Below the pieces are notes generated by a model, which worked only from the letters and a program-made list of their open reading frames with translations, was not told the origin of the DNA and made no database searches. From contig NZ_CP018022.1 in assembly GCF_001886495.1 (NCBI RefSeq), forward strand, positions 248,001 through 312,000: 64,000 nt of DNA, written 5' to 3'. The position numbers and the translations under genes are program-made. Positions 10,480 through 19,917 of this stretch are shown here, in pieces. Positions within the stretch are counted from its first letter, which is position 1. Every line of letters begins with the position of its first letter. The stretch comes from Spiroplasma sp. NBRC 100390. Its GTDB lineage: Bacteria > Bacillota_I > Bacilli_A > Mycoplasmatales > Mycoplasmataceae.

Positions 10480-11190
10480 ATGACACCACACATTAATGCC
10501 AAAAAAGAAGATATTGCTAAAACAGTTTTAATGCCCGGAGATCCGCTGCGCGCTAAATTTATTGCAGAAACTTTTTTAGAAAATGTAAAATTAGTAAATG
10601 AAATTAGAAATATGTATATGTATACCGGAACTTATCAAAATAAACCAATTACAATTGCCGGAAGTGGAATGGGCTGCCCAAGTATTGGAATTTATTCATA
10701 TGAATTATTTAAGTTTTATGATGTTGATAATATTATTCGAATTGGGTCGGCCGGAAGCTACGATGCTTCATTAAAAGTTTATGATATTGTTAATGTAACA
10801 GGTGCTTATGGGGAAAATAATTTTGCTCAAATTGTTGCGGGTGTTAATGATAAAGTTCTTCAGGCTTCAGAAGCTATTTTTGAAACAATTGAAGAAGTGG
10901 CTCAAGCAATTAAAATTAAGACTTATCCTGGAATCGTACATTCTTCCGATGTTTTTTATCGTAAAAATGTCGATGATTGAAAAAAGATTCGAACTGAATA
11001 TAATGCAGTTTGTGTTGAAATGGAATCGTTTGCTTTGTTTGCTAATGCTTTAGCATTAAATAAAAGAGCTGCAGCATTATTAACCATTTCAGATTCATTT
11101 GTTTCAGGCGAAGTTACCTCAGCTGCTGAACGTCAAAGTAATTTTCACCAGATGGTTGAATTAGCATTGCAAAGTGCACTTAAATTATAA
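10480..11190 (+). CDS. deoD: Purine-nucleoside phosphorylase DeoD
   Basis: 236 residues, the hexameric (NP-I) type. It splits purine (deoxy)nucleosides with phosphate into base and (deoxy)ribose-1-phosphate, a main salvage step in mollicutes. Seen: VLMPGDPLRAKF and IAGSGMGCPS (phosphate site), IIRIGSAGSY, EMESFALF (ribose and base contact) and ISDSFVSGE with the catalytic Asp. One TGA Trp (DDWKKI). AGAGGAGA precedes the start. It works with hpt and the nucleobase permease elsewhere in this window. Confidence 0.96.
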
Positions 11191-11211
11191 ACACAAAAAA
11201 GGAGACAAATA

Positions 11212-12579
11212 ATGACAACAGTTTTACAATTATATCAAAACGAAATTCAAGATCAAAGTGAAATTACAATTTTAGCATGAGTACGCTCAAATCGGAGCGG
11301 TGGAAAACTAGGGTTTTTAATTGTTAATGATGGAACTATTTTTGATAATGTTCAAATTGTTTATAAGGCAGAACAACTAACTAATTTTTTAGAACTTAGT
11401 GGAGTTCGTATTTCATCGGCAGTAAAAGTTACAGGAAAATTTTGTTTAACACCAACCGCGAAACAACAATTTGAAATTCAAGCAAGTAATATTGAAATTC
11501 TTGACCAAGCAAGTGAAGATTATCCGTTACAAAAAAAAGAACATACTTATGAATATTTACGTGAAATTGCGCACTTGCGGGCAAAAACTAATACTTTTAA
11601 TGCAATTTTTCGAATTCGTAGTAGTAGTGCATTTGCAGTTCATGAATTCTTTAATAAGAATAATTTTATTTATGTTCATACACCAATTATTACAAGTAAT
11701 GATGCTGAAGGAGCGGGAGAATCATTTGTTGTCACAACAAGAACCGATGATAATTATGCTGAGGATTTCTTTGGTAAAAAAGCAAGTTTAACTGTTTCAG
11801 GTCAACTTCATGCGGAAGGGTTTGCCCAAGCTTTTCGCCAAGTTTATACTTTTGGTCCAACCTTTCGCGCTGAAAATTCTAATACAACAAAACATGCTGC
11901 AGAATTTTGAATGATTGAGCCAGAGGTTGCCTTTATTGATTTAACCGAAAATATGGACTTGATTGAGACAATGGTGAAATATATTATTAATTATTTATTT
12001 AATAATAATCGTCGTGAACTTGAGTTCTTAAATAATAATGGTGATAATCAGTTATTAACAAGGTTGCAAAATGTTGTTGACAATCAATTTGTACGTCTTT
12101 CATATACCGAAGCAATTACAATTTTACAAACAGCGGTAAAGAATGGCCATAGGTTTGACAATGCTGACATTTTTTGGGGAATGGATTTACAAACTGAACA
12201 CGAAAGATATTTATGTGAACAAGAAACTAAGAAACCAACTTTTTTATTTAATTATCCAAAAGAAATTAAAGCTTTTTACATGAAAGTTAATGATGATAAT
12301 AAGACAGTAGCTGCTTGTGATTTGTTAGTACCAGGAATTGGTGAATTAGTAGGAGGAAGTGTTCGTGAAAATAGTTATGATAAGATTATTGCACGTTGTC
12401 ATGAATTACAACTTCCAACATCAGATTTACAATGATATTTAGATTTACGAAAATATGGTTATTATAAAAGTGCTGGATTTGGGCTTGGGTTTGAACGGTT
12501 GGTAATGTATGTGACAGGAACATTGAATATTCGTGATGTGATTCCTTTTCCACGCACTCCCCGTAATTTATTATTTTAA
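11212..12579 (+). CDS. asnS: Asparaginyl-tRNA synthetase
   Basis: 455 residues, class IIb. It charges tRNA-Asn in the cytoplasm. The N-terminal OB fold (about 1-110) binds the anticodon ([19 protein letters not shown]), the catalytic domain follows with motif 2 ([20 protein letters not shown]) and motif 3 ([12 protein letters not shown]). Several essential Trp codons are TGA, including the W of FWMIEPE. AAGGAGA precedes the start, 21 bases after deoD, so the two are likely co-transcribed. A strong hairpin terminates the unit. Confidence 0.97.
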
Positions 12580-12589
12580 TTTGATGCAT

Positions 12590-12625
12590 ACAAAAATTTT
12601 ATTTAACAATAAAATTTTTTTTCTG
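12590..12625 (+). terminator. Intrinsic terminator after asnS
   Basis: AAAAATTTTATT (12592-12603), TAAC loop, AATAAAATTTTT (12608-12619), then T-rich. Confidence 0.85.
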
Positions 12626-12701
12626 TTATAATTTTAGCATTGCATAGATAAAGAGATATATTATTTAACTTAGTTATTTTTTATATGAAAGGAATATATA
12701 A

Positions 12702-13019
12702 ATGAACGAAGTTATTAAGCAATTACGGATCCATAAGGGTTTAACCCAACGTGAATTAGCAAAGATATCTGGCTTACAACAATCAACAATTTGTCGAATT
12801 GAAAAAGATTGTTCAAAAACTAGTTGAAATAAAATTTTGAAATTACTAGTTGCATTAAAATTAGATGTTAAGAAATTTATTGATAAACTATCAACATATA
12901 ATGAAAATAAGGTATATGAATTTTTATCCTTAATTATTGATAATCCAAAAATTCGAAAAGAACTTGATCGGAACCCACGAGTATTAGCGTTAAAGGTTTT
13001 ACGAATTTTTACTAATTAA
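12702..13019 (+). CDS. XRE-family helix-turn-helix protein (105 aa)
   Basis: 105 residues. Residues 1-55 are a Cro/CI-type DNA-binding domain (RIHKGLTQRELAKISGLQQ then STICRIE). The C-terminal half (about 60-105) is helical and may serve for dimerisation. One TGA codon is Trp, and the frame must be read through it to include the HTH. AAAGGAATATATAA lies before the ATG. It is a single gene between terminators, in front of a block of accessory-looking genes; whether it controls them is not shown. Confidence 0.82.
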
Positions 13020-13078
13020 TTTAAAATAGTTAGATAATATTGTCTTACCGTGCAGTTGAATCAACTATGAAGAAAAAT

Positions 13079-13106
13079 GAAGACCAAAAGGGTCTTTTGT
13101 CTTTTT
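13079..13106 (+). terminator. Intrinsic terminator after the XRE gene
   Basis: AAGACC (13080-13085), AAAA loop, GGTCTT (13091-13096 with one extra G), then TTTGTCTTTTT. Confidence 0.7.
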
Positions 13107-13131
13107 CCGCCCTGTTTTTGTAAATTAATGA

Positions 13132-13137
13132 TATAAT
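13132..13137 (+). promoter_or_regulatory. -10 element before the zinc-ribbon operon
   Basis: TGaTATAAT arrangement with TATAAT at 13132-13137, 45 bases before the GTG start at 13182. Confidence 0.5.
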
Positions 13138-13181
13138 AATAAAAGAATAGTTATTAATGTCGTGAAATAAGGAGCAAAGCA

Positions 13182-13670
13182 GTGAATTGGGATTATTATT
13201 TTATTTTTGATGGAAATGGAACAACACAAACATTGCGTTGCATTTGCAAAACGGCCGCTGATGCAAAACAAGCATTGGAAGATTGTTATTTAGATAATAA
13301 ATATAATACTGATATTGTTAAGCAAATTTCATTCTGCTTAATTTTTACCTTTGATAATACAACTGATAATTATGAATTAAATAAACGCGCAACGGAAGAA
13401 TTCATTAAAGAATTATCGGTTTGTCAGCAATGCAACCGCGTAAAAAGTAAATTAGATCGTCATCACCTTTGTTCAGAATGTGAAAGTGAATTATTAGGAG
13501 TTGAAACATTTCAATGTGATTTGTGTAAAAAACACCGGCTTGTTCGTGATGATTTTAACCGTGAATTATTTGGCAAATTATTAGTTAATAATAAAGAATA
13601 TCTTATTTGTTTTAAATGTGCAGAACAAAATTATCATCAATCACCACAACAAGAAAGGATGAAAACATAG
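13182..13670 (+). CDS. Zinc-ribbon-like protein, copy 1 (unknown function)
   Basis: 162 residues, GTG start with AAGGAG well placed at about 13170. An N-terminal beta-rich part of about 75 residues (YYFIFDGNG and TAADAKQAL) is followed by four CxxC pairs: CQQC, 12 residues, CSEC, 11 residues, CDLC, 27 residues, CFKC. This arrangement can hold two zinc ions. No catalytic motif, signal peptide or membrane helix is seen. The next gene has the same plan and overlaps it by one base, so the two arose by duplication. I know no named family with this layout; nucleic-acid or protein binding is the usual role of such ribbons. Confidence 0.75.
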   Translation: MNWDYYFIFDGNGTTQTLRCICKTAADAKQALEDCYLDNKYNTDIVKQISFCLIFTFDNTTDNYELNKRATEEFIKELSVCQQCNRVKSKLDRHHLCSECESELLGVETFQCDLCKKHRLVRDDFNRELFGKLLVNNKEYLICFKCAEQNYHQSPQQERMKT

Positions 13671-14146
13671 TGAATGAGACTAAGAATTTATATATAGTGT
13701 TTTACACTGAAAATGCGCTTTATCCAGATCAAGCTAAAGTTGTGAAAATTTTTACGAACCAAGCAGAAGCTAACAAATATTTGTTAACAAAAGTGACTTT
13801 GAATGGTAAGAAAGTTTCAAAAGATAATAAATGAATTTTAAAAGTTTATGGTTATGTTGGTTCAAATGATCGTTATGAATATTCAAAATGAGAAACGGGT
13901 CAATTTAAAAATGACATTGGTAATTGTATTCATTGTCATGAATACTTTTTGCGGGAAAATAATGCAAATATGTGTGAAAAGTGTTTGGGGCAAGTTAAAC
14001 AAGGACTAAAAGAATGCGAAGTTTGTCATAACTTTTTTAATCCAGTCGGAATTAAATTTGTTTCAAATGGGGATGTTTTTCCATCTTTAGCTTGTTCTGA
14101 TTGTTCTAAAACATTAATTAAAAATTTGCAAATTACAATTAAATAA
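13670..14146 (+). CDS. Zinc-ribbon-like protein, copy 2 (unknown function)
   Basis: 158 residues with a GTG start sharing its first G with the TAG of copy 1; AGAAAGGATG lies upstream. Same plan as copy 1: beta-rich N-terminus (LYIVFYTENA and NQAEANKYL) and four CxxC pairs: CIHC, 12 residues, CEKC, 10 residues, CEVC, 22 residues, CSDC. Two TGA Trp codons in the middle. The next gene's ATG overlaps its TAA (TAATG), giving a tightly coupled three-gene unit. Function unknown. Confidence 0.75.
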
Positions 14147-14637
14147 TGAAATATCTTTTAAAACCAGGGGATATTGTTATGGCTGACCATTTCGATAAAT
14201 TTCAAAATTGATCACGTCATCCCTTTATTATTATTGGCCTTGATGAACAATATGCGTTGGGATTACAGTTTAGTTCTGTTAAAAAAGGAACTGGAAAAGC
14301 AATTGGTTATTTTGATAAAATGATTTTAGATACAATGTATCAATACGAAGCATTACAGACAGGGATAAAATCTTTTGACGAACTTTGGGAAAGTTTTTTT
14401 AAAACAAGTGAGAGTAAATTTGAAACAATTGATTTAGACCATGAAGATGGGTTTGAATATTGGTCGCGAGCTAATTTGAATGATTTATATTTATTTGATT
14501 TAGAAGATGCTTCTGGATACCACTTTGATCAAAAAAGTAGTGTTTTCCCAGCAACCTTTCAAATCATTATTGACAAATTAAAGAAATACCAATGAGAAAG
14601 TGACATCGTAACAAAAATATTACAAAATATTAAGTAA
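14146..14637 (+). CDS. Hypothetical protein, possible PemK/MazF-like beta-barrel (163 aa)
   Basis: 163 residues, start overlapping the previous stop. The N-terminus LKPGDIVMADH, about 10 residues, then SRHPFIIIGL resembles the PGDIxxxxF and RPxlii strands of the PemK/MazF barrel, a fold shared by toxins and harmless proteins. The rest is acidic (DLDHEDGFEYWSR, LFDLEDASG). I see no antitoxin-like partner; the upstream neighbours are zinc ribbons. The assignment is a weak fold-level guess; otherwise a hypothetical soluble protein. It mixes TGG and TGA for Trp. Confidence 0.55.
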
Positions 14638-14669
14638 AAATTAGTTAATCTAATATCGGAGGTTTTTGT

Positions 14670-15491
14670 ATGTTTAAATGAAATAATAAAATTTTATTTT
14701 ATGTCCGCTTAGGAACTTTGTTATTAGTATTATCCTTTTTAATTGTTGATTTAGTTTTAACAATTATTGATCCACTACCACAATTTAGTGGGTTAGGTTA
14801 TGCGGAACGAGTATCAAATTATTATGCTTTTTTTACAACGCAAACAAATTATATTGTTGCGATATATTTTTTTATTTATTTATTTGAAGGTAAGTTTGCA
14901 AATCGAAGCCCTAGTTACTTAATAAAATTAGCAGTTACAACATATATTACAATTACAATGTTAGTTTTTTGATTAGGAATTTTTACAAATACGCAAGATG
15001 CTAATCAATATGATGCTTATTCATGAATATCAACGATTGTATTACATTTAATAATTCCAATTAGTATGATTATTAGTTATATTTTAACATCGGGGAATTT
15101 TCAATATAATCTTAAAAAACATCATAAATTGGCATTATGATTAATTTTAATTTATCCAATTTTATATTTTATTGTTATTTTAATTCGTGGTACACTACGT
15201 TATTTAGACCATAGACCACTAAATACATGATATCCATACTTCTTCTTAAATGTTTATCAAGAATGAGGATGATTAATTTTAATCTTTGCTTTCATTTGCA
15301 TTTTAATATTATTTATTGGTTTACAATATTTATATATTTTTTTAAATAATAAATTATATCATAAGTATCATGGCCAAACATTGAATAAACGGGTGAATGA
15401 AAAAGTATTTGGGATTAAAGAAGATAGTGTAACATTACAAAACAAAGATGTTTTTATACCACAAACATTATTAAATATTTTTTATAAATAA
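14670..15491 (+). CDS. Pr6Pr-like (FAR-17a/AIG1-type) membrane protein
   Basis: 273 residues with six hydrophobic helices. The family signs are visible: YYAFFTTQTN after helix 1, HLIIPISMIISYIL in the middle and YPYFFLNVYQEWGW before the last helix. Members of this family are common in Spiroplasma and related to mycoplasma DUF1600 proteins; the biochemical role is not established here. Many Trp codons are TGA. CGGAGG precedes the ATG at 14670. It lies 32 bases after the PemK-like gene and may belong to the same transcript. Confidence 0.72.
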
Positions 15492-15514
15492 GATGTTTTA
15501 TTTTAACAAAAAAT

Positions 15515-15523
15515 TGTTATAAT
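15515..15523 (+). promoter_or_regulatory. Extended -10 promoter inside the 15492-15710 gap
   Basis: TGTTATAAT at 15515-15523, a perfect TGnTATAAT. A transcript starting near 15530 would meet a strong terminator at 15608-15642, giving an RNA of about 110 bases without a convincing gene (only a 19-codon frame). Confidence 0.5.
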
Positions 15524-15607
15524 AAATTTATGAAAACGATGAGAAATTATTTTTATTTTAAATCACTGTATTTTACTTTTTGACCATAAATTACTTACAC
15601 TCTGCAA

Positions 15608-15643
15608 ATGATTACCGAATATATTATAGTAATCATTTTTTTA
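15608..15643 (+). terminator. Intrinsic terminator in the 15492-15710 gap
   Basis: ATGATTAC (15608-15615) pairs with GTAATCAT (15629-15636), followed by T6. It ends whatever is started at 15515 or reads through from the Pr6Pr-like gene. Confidence 0.75.
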
Positions 15644-15710
15644 TTGTTAAATTTAGTAATTTTGGTAGGGTGGTTGGGTTGTATAGAATAAAAGGAATAT
15701 TAATATAGAT

Positions 15711-17186
15711 ATGCAAAAATTATTAGTATGATTAGGAACAATGATAATTGTTGGAAGCGGAATAGCAAATGCTACTGCTAATAGTAACCTGTTAGGGAGG
15801 AAAGACCCTATTATTAATAACAATTTATCAACTATCCAAGGCATAAAAACTGATGTTGAGGAAGTTAATTGAAAGCAAGTTGATGAGTATTTTAAAAATC
15901 TACATAAACAATCTTCGAACAAAAGTTCACGTGAAAAAAAGATGTTTGAATTAGCAAGTGATTTTGGTAGAAAAAGTGTAAAAAAATATCAAACAATGAA
16001 AGTCCAGTCTTTTAATAACTTATTTGATAGTATGATAAATGATTTTCGTAAAGAATTTCCAAACTTTAGAAATCTTTATGACAAAGAAGTACAAAAAAAT
16101 AATAAGGGAACTAAGTCATTTGATTCAAATTCAACGGTAAATCCTAATGAATTTATTAATAATACAAATTTTAGTAATACAAATAAAGATAAACAAGCTG
16201 CATTAGAATATTGAGATAAACTAAATAATATAAATACAGGATTTAAAACGGCAACTGCCATTGTGGCAATTGCAGCAGCCGGTTTTTGAGCGGCAGCCTG
16301 ATTTTTTGGAATTAGTGTACCATGAGCAATTGCGGCGACTGTTGTTGCAGCATCGTTGGGTGTTACAACGGCGGGAATATCCTATTATTTAGCTCTGCAT
16401 AATGAGTATGTGGACAATATTATTAAAAGTATTAATATCACTTTATCTATTAAAACATTAGCGCATAGTTTTTGAGATATTATTTTTCCAATTTTAACAG
16501 CTAATGTGACAGTTGCTAGTGGAACATCGGTAGTAATGCCGGCTTTTACTACAATATTAGCAACAACTTCTGCTTTTTATGCCTGAATTTTAGGAACAAA
16601 TATCTTTTTGGAAGCAGAAAATAATGAAAAAAATAAGTTAAAGATAGAAGAAGGAAAATTAAATCCAAAAATCGATTTTAAAAAAATAGGATTTATGAGT
16701 ACAGGCACTACAAGGGATTATTTTAATATTAAATTATTTAAGTGAACGGATTATGCTACTTCATGAGAAGAATTTTTAAAATATTATAATTATATTAATC
16801 TAAATAATTCAACTGCTAGCTCTGGTGGGCAGGGAACAACAGTTGAACGAGTGAATATTGGTTTGTCAACAAAATTAATTAGTTCTGCAAGAATTGATAA
16901 AAATAATTATTATAGTAGTAGCAAAAATTATTTTAAACAAAATTTAATAAGATATGAATACCGCTTTATTGTAGCTTATCAATCATCAACAATAGATATG
17001 TATTTATATCGTAGTGGGGATGAAATTCATGGCTTTTTAAATGTTGGGACACAAAGTGCTAATGCTGTTTATCGAGTATGAAATTCATTAAAAGTGGCAT
17101 CATTTGATGTTACAAATAAAGATTTTTATGATCCAAGTAACAGAGATAATTGATGAAAAGAGATAATTAAAGGAATAATCGGATAA
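15711..17186 (+). CDS. Large exported or membrane protein, unknown (491 aa)
   Basis: 491 residues, ATG preceded by AAAGGAATA. N-terminal signal-peptide-like stretch (KLLVWLGTMIIVGSGIANA) without a lipobox Cys; a charged, Asn-rich part of about 150 residues; two hydrophobic regions (about 181-230 and 245-300); and a C-terminal domain of about 170 residues with Tyr/Ser-rich strands (YRFIVAYQSSTIDMYLYRSG). Many TGA Trp codons. It looks like a surface protein with a membrane hairpin in the middle. I recognise no family. The C-terminal part exists again as a decayed copy just downstream, so this locus has been duplicated. Confidence 0.65.
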
Positions 17187-17233
17187 AATTATATCTTTAA
17201 CATTATCAATATTTATAAAAACTAAAACTTTTT

Positions 17234-17268
17234 AAAACTTTGTTTTTCACAACAAAGTTTTTTTATTT
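17234..17268 (+). terminator. Intrinsic terminator after the 491-aa gene
   Basis: AAACTTTGTT (17235-17244), loop TTTCAC, AACAAAGTTT (17251-17260), then T run. Confidence 0.85.
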
Positions 17269-17289
17269 AAGATATTAAAACTATTTTAT

Positions 17290-17530
17290 ATAAATAATTT
17301 AATTGGTGAAACTGATGGGTAAGGAAAAATAGTTAAATAAACAAATATTAAATTAACAACAAATATTAGTAATAATAGTAATTATTTTAAACAAAATTTA
17401 ATAAAATATTAATATCGGTTTACTGGTTTACTATAACTTGTCAGACATCATTAATACATATGTATTTATATATCGTAGTGGGAATGAAATTTATGGCTTT
17501 TTAATAAAGATTTTTATTAATTAGAAATTA
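17290..17530 (+). pseudogene. Decayed copy of the 3' end of the 491-aa gene
   Basis: Within the 486-base gap 17187-17672. Blocks such as AATTATTTTAAACAAAATTT (17381-17400) match 16927-16946, and TATGTATTTATAT...CGTAGTGGGAATGAAATT (17460-17489) matches 16998-17026 in the neighbour, in the same order and spacing, but stop codons and small deletions break all frames. This is a gene fragment left from a tandem duplication; it lacks a start and cannot code. Confidence 0.8.
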
Positions 17531-17585
17531 TTAAATATTTCTTCTTGTTATTTTTGCCAAATAAAAAACTGTTAAGTTAAAAAAC

Positions 17586-17613
17586 TTGACTCTTTTCTTA
17601 ATTAGGGTATGAT
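17586..17613 (+). promoter_or_regulatory. Promoter of the rpsP-trmD-rplS operon
   Basis: TTGACT (17586-17591), 16-base spacer, TATGAT (17608-17613). One of the best -35/-10 pairs in the window, as fits a ribosomal-protein operon; leader of about 50 bases. Confidence 0.75.
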
Positions 17614-17672
17614 ATATAGGATGTTAAGTTTCATAGTTTAACATAAGAAGAGAATTAGAAAGGAAAAGATTA

Positions 17673-17960
17673 ATGGTAAAATTACGTTTAAAAAGAACAG
17701 GTAAAAAGAAAGCAGCTTTTTACCGAATTGTTGCAACAGATGCTCGTGTCAAGCGTGATGGAGAATATATTGAGTTAATTGGGACGTATAATCCTATAAA
17801 TGGTGATGTGAAAATTGACCAAGATATTGCTTACAAATGATTATCAACAGGAGCGCAGCCAACTGATACCGTTCGTAATTTATTAAGTAAAGAAGGTTTA
17901 ATGACTAAATTACATAATGAAAGACAAGTTTCAAAACCCAAAAAAAGCACAAAAAAATAG
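17673..17960 (+). CDS. rpsP: 30S ribosomal protein S16
   Basis: 95 residues. Small-subunit protein needed for 30S assembly. [20 protein letters not shown] and [13 protein letters not shown] are the S16 core; the C-terminus is a Lys-rich tail. One TGA Trp (AYKWLS). AAAGGAAAAG precedes the ATG. First gene of the conserved rpsP-khpA-rimM-trmD-rplS unit. Confidence 0.97.
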
Positions 17961-17990
17961 TTGTTGTTTAAAATTTCAACAATAAATAAT

Positions 17991-18242
17991 ATGTACATTA
18001 CAGAACTTAAAAATTTAATTGAACCGTTAATTTCTCAAGACGATAACGAATTATATTATGAAATTCGACAATTGCCAGAAACAAAAACCGGTGAAGTTGA
18101 CTTATTAGTAATGTGTAGTGAAGAAGTTTTTGGGTATGTTGTTGGTAAATCAGGATTGATTGCTAATAGTTTGCGAACATTATTAAATATTAGAGGACAA
18201 GTTGATCAACATAAAGTTAATATTAAATTTGAGGTTTTTTAA
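17991..18242 (+). CDS. khpA: KH-domain RNA-binding protein KhpA (YlqC)
   Basis: 83 residues from ATG 17991; one KH domain with the GxxG loop GKSG in GYVVGKSGLIANSLRTLL. KhpA proteins bind RNA, often with KhpB, and affect cell division or small-RNA function. Position between rpsP and rimM is the standard Firmicutes order. The start is uncertain: no ribosome binding site precedes the ATG, and a TTG at 17961 directly after the rpsP stop is in the same frame and would add 10 residues; coupling to rpsP translation is likely either way. The stop is one base before the rimM start. Confidence 0.88.
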   Translation: MYITELKNLIEPLISQDDNELYYEIRQLPETKTGEVDLLVMCSEEVFGYVVGKSGLIANSLRTLLNIRGQVDQHKVNIKFEVF

Positions 18243-18734
18243 ATGGAAGATTTACTAAAAATTTTTAAGATTAATAAACCACATGCAATTAAAGGGGAAG
18301 TTAAGGCAACCTTATTAGTTAATATTAAAGATGTAAAACAGTTAGTTAATAAGTTAATGTTTCTACAATTGCCACTGCTTTATCAACCAGTAACATTAAT
18401 TAAAATTACGCCCACTAATCATGGATATATTCTGAAGTTTAAAGAGTTTAGTAATATTAATGAAGTGATGATCTTTAAAGAATGTTATCTGTTATGCCAA
18501 AAAACAGATTTGGAACTAGCAACAGTTATTAGTCAAGAAGATTTAACTAATTTTGAAGTTTTTTACCAGAATGTTGTAATTGGAACATTATTGCATCAAT
18601 TTGAAACAAAAGCACATGTTGTTTTTGAAATTAAAAAAACTGATGAGACAAAAATGATGATTCCATATGTTGATGAATATGTTGAACAAATTGATTTTAT
18701 TCAACAAAGAATAATTTTAAAAAAGGTGATTTAA
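18243..18734 (+). CDS. rimM: Ribosome maturation factor RimM
   Basis: 163 residues. RimM helps assemble the 30S head around S19. The N-terminus KIFKINKPHAIKGEVKA is the family's usual KIVKTHGIKGEVKV-like opening; the C-terminal PRC barrel carries DEYVEQIDFIQQRI in place of IPFVDEFV. Placed between khpA and trmD with no gaps, consistent with one polycistronic message and coupled translation. Confidence 0.93.
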   Translation: MEDLLKIFKINKPHAIKGEVKATLLVNIKDVKQLVNKLMFLQLPLLYQPVTLIKITPTNHGYILKFKEFSNINEVMIFKECYLLCQKTDLELATVISQEDLTNFEVFYQNVVIGTLLHQFETKAHVVFEIKKTDETKMMIPYVDEYVEQIDFIQQRIILKKVI

Positions 18735-19460
18735 ATGAAACAGTTTATAGTATTAACTTTATTTCCAGAAATGTTCAGTAATTTTTTAACAACATCAATT
18801 ATTAAAAAGGCTTTAGCAAAGAAACTGGTTGCAATTAATATTGTTGATATTCGTGATTATAGTATTGGCAAACATCACCAAGTTGATGATTACCAATATG
18901 GTGGTGGTGAAGGAATGGTTCTAATGATTGAACCATTAGTTAAAGCTATTAAGGCTCATCAAACTAAAAATACTACTACTATTTTATTATCACCTCAGGG
19001 AAAACAATATAATCAACAGCAAGCACAACAGTTTGCAAAACAAGAACAGGATTTGATTTTAATTTGTGGTCATTATGAAGGTTTTGATGAAAGAATTTTA
19101 CATTATGTTGATTATGAATTGTCGATTGGCGATTATGTTTTAACAGGTGGAGAATTAGCAAGTATGATTGTAATTGATAGTGTTGCAAGACTATGCAGTG
19201 ATGTTATTAATGCACAATCACATCTTAATGATTCTTTTACAAATAATCTCTTAGATTATCCTGTTTATACAAAACCAGTTGCATATGATGGGCATCTTGT
19301 TCCTGAAGTCCTGCTAAGCGGTCATCACCAGAACATTACACAGTGACGAGAATATGAGGCGTTAAAAAAAACTTGATTAAAACGGCCAGATTTATTGTCA
19401 AAAATAACTTTAACACCACAACAAGAAATCTTATTAACAAAAATTAAAAACGAAAAATAA
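18735..19460 (+). CDS. trmD: tRNA (guanine-N1)-methyltransferase TrmD
   Basis: 241 residues. It methylates G37 of tRNAs with SAM, preventing +1 frameshifts, and uses the deep trefoil knot of the SPOUT class. Seen: TLFPEMFSNFL, DDYQYGGGEGMV, CGHYEGFDERI and DYVLTGGELA (knot). The C-terminal helices contain TGA Trp codons (TQWREYEAL, KTWLKRPDLL). It starts right after rimM with AAAAGGTG as binding site. Confidence 0.97.
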
Positions 19461-19495
19461 AATAGGTTTATTAACCGTAGAAAGGAAGAATAGTT

Positions 19496-19852
19496 ATGAA
19501 TATGCGTTTAACAGAAGAAGTTACAAAAAATCAACTTCGTACTGATTTACCTGAATTTTCTTCAGGAGATACTATTAAGGTTCACTATAAAATTCAGGAA
19601 GGAAATAAGTTTAGAATCCAGATTTTTGAAGGAGTAGTAATTAAGTTACAAGGTAGTGCCATTGCTAAATCAGTTACAATTCGTAAAATTAGTAATGGTG
19701 CTGGAGTTGAAAGAAATTTTCCGTTACATTCTCCTCTAATTGATAAAATTGAAGTTGTAAAATATGGGCGTGTTCGTCGTGCTCGTATTTACTATATGCG
19801 AAATCGTGTTGGTAAAGCTGCACGGATTAAAGAAATTATTAAAACTAAATAA
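19496..19852 (+). CDS. rplS: 50S ribosomal protein L19
   Basis: 118 residues from ATG 19496; a second ATG at 19502 is possible. L19 sits at the 30S-50S interface. [20 protein letters not shown] and [19 protein letters not shown] are typical. AGAAAGGAAGAA precedes the start. Last gene of the operon, closed by a terminator. Confidence 0.97.
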   Translation: MNMRLTEEVTKNQLRTDLPEFSSGDTIKVHYKIQEGNKFRIQIFEGVVIKLQGSAIAKSVTIRKISNGAGVERNFPLHSPLIDKIEVVKYGRVRRARIYYMRNRVGKAARIKEIIKTK

Positions 19853-19886
19853 ATTAAAAAGACTGTTAAAGTCTTTTTAATTTTTA
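19853..19886 (+). terminator. Intrinsic terminator after rplS
   Basis: ATTAAAAAGACT (19854-19864 region) pairs with AGTCTTTTTAAT (19870-19881), loop GTTAA, then T-rich. Confidence 0.85.
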
Positions 19887-19917
19887 CTAAATTATAAAAC
19901 AAGGAGGAAACACAATT

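Noticed and set aside
10802-11053. Second plus-strand frame inside deoD
   Set aside because: Overlaps DeoD in another frame, Leu/Lys-rich without motifs.
11212-12579. asnS, guaA, pcrA and others look split into several frames by stop codons
   Set aside because: All breaks are TGA at positions where the families have Trp; under genetic code 4 the genes are intact and of normal length, so no frameshifts or pseudogenes.
12590-12625. Inverted repeat as an operator for the XRE gene
   Set aside because: Stem of 12 bp with a tetraloop and T tract directly after asnS is an ordinary terminator.
14146-14637. Toxin-antitoxin pair
   Set aside because: Only a weak PemK-like start is seen and neither neighbour resembles an antitoxin (no AbrB, RHH or HTH protein in the overlapping genes), so a TA system is not claimed.
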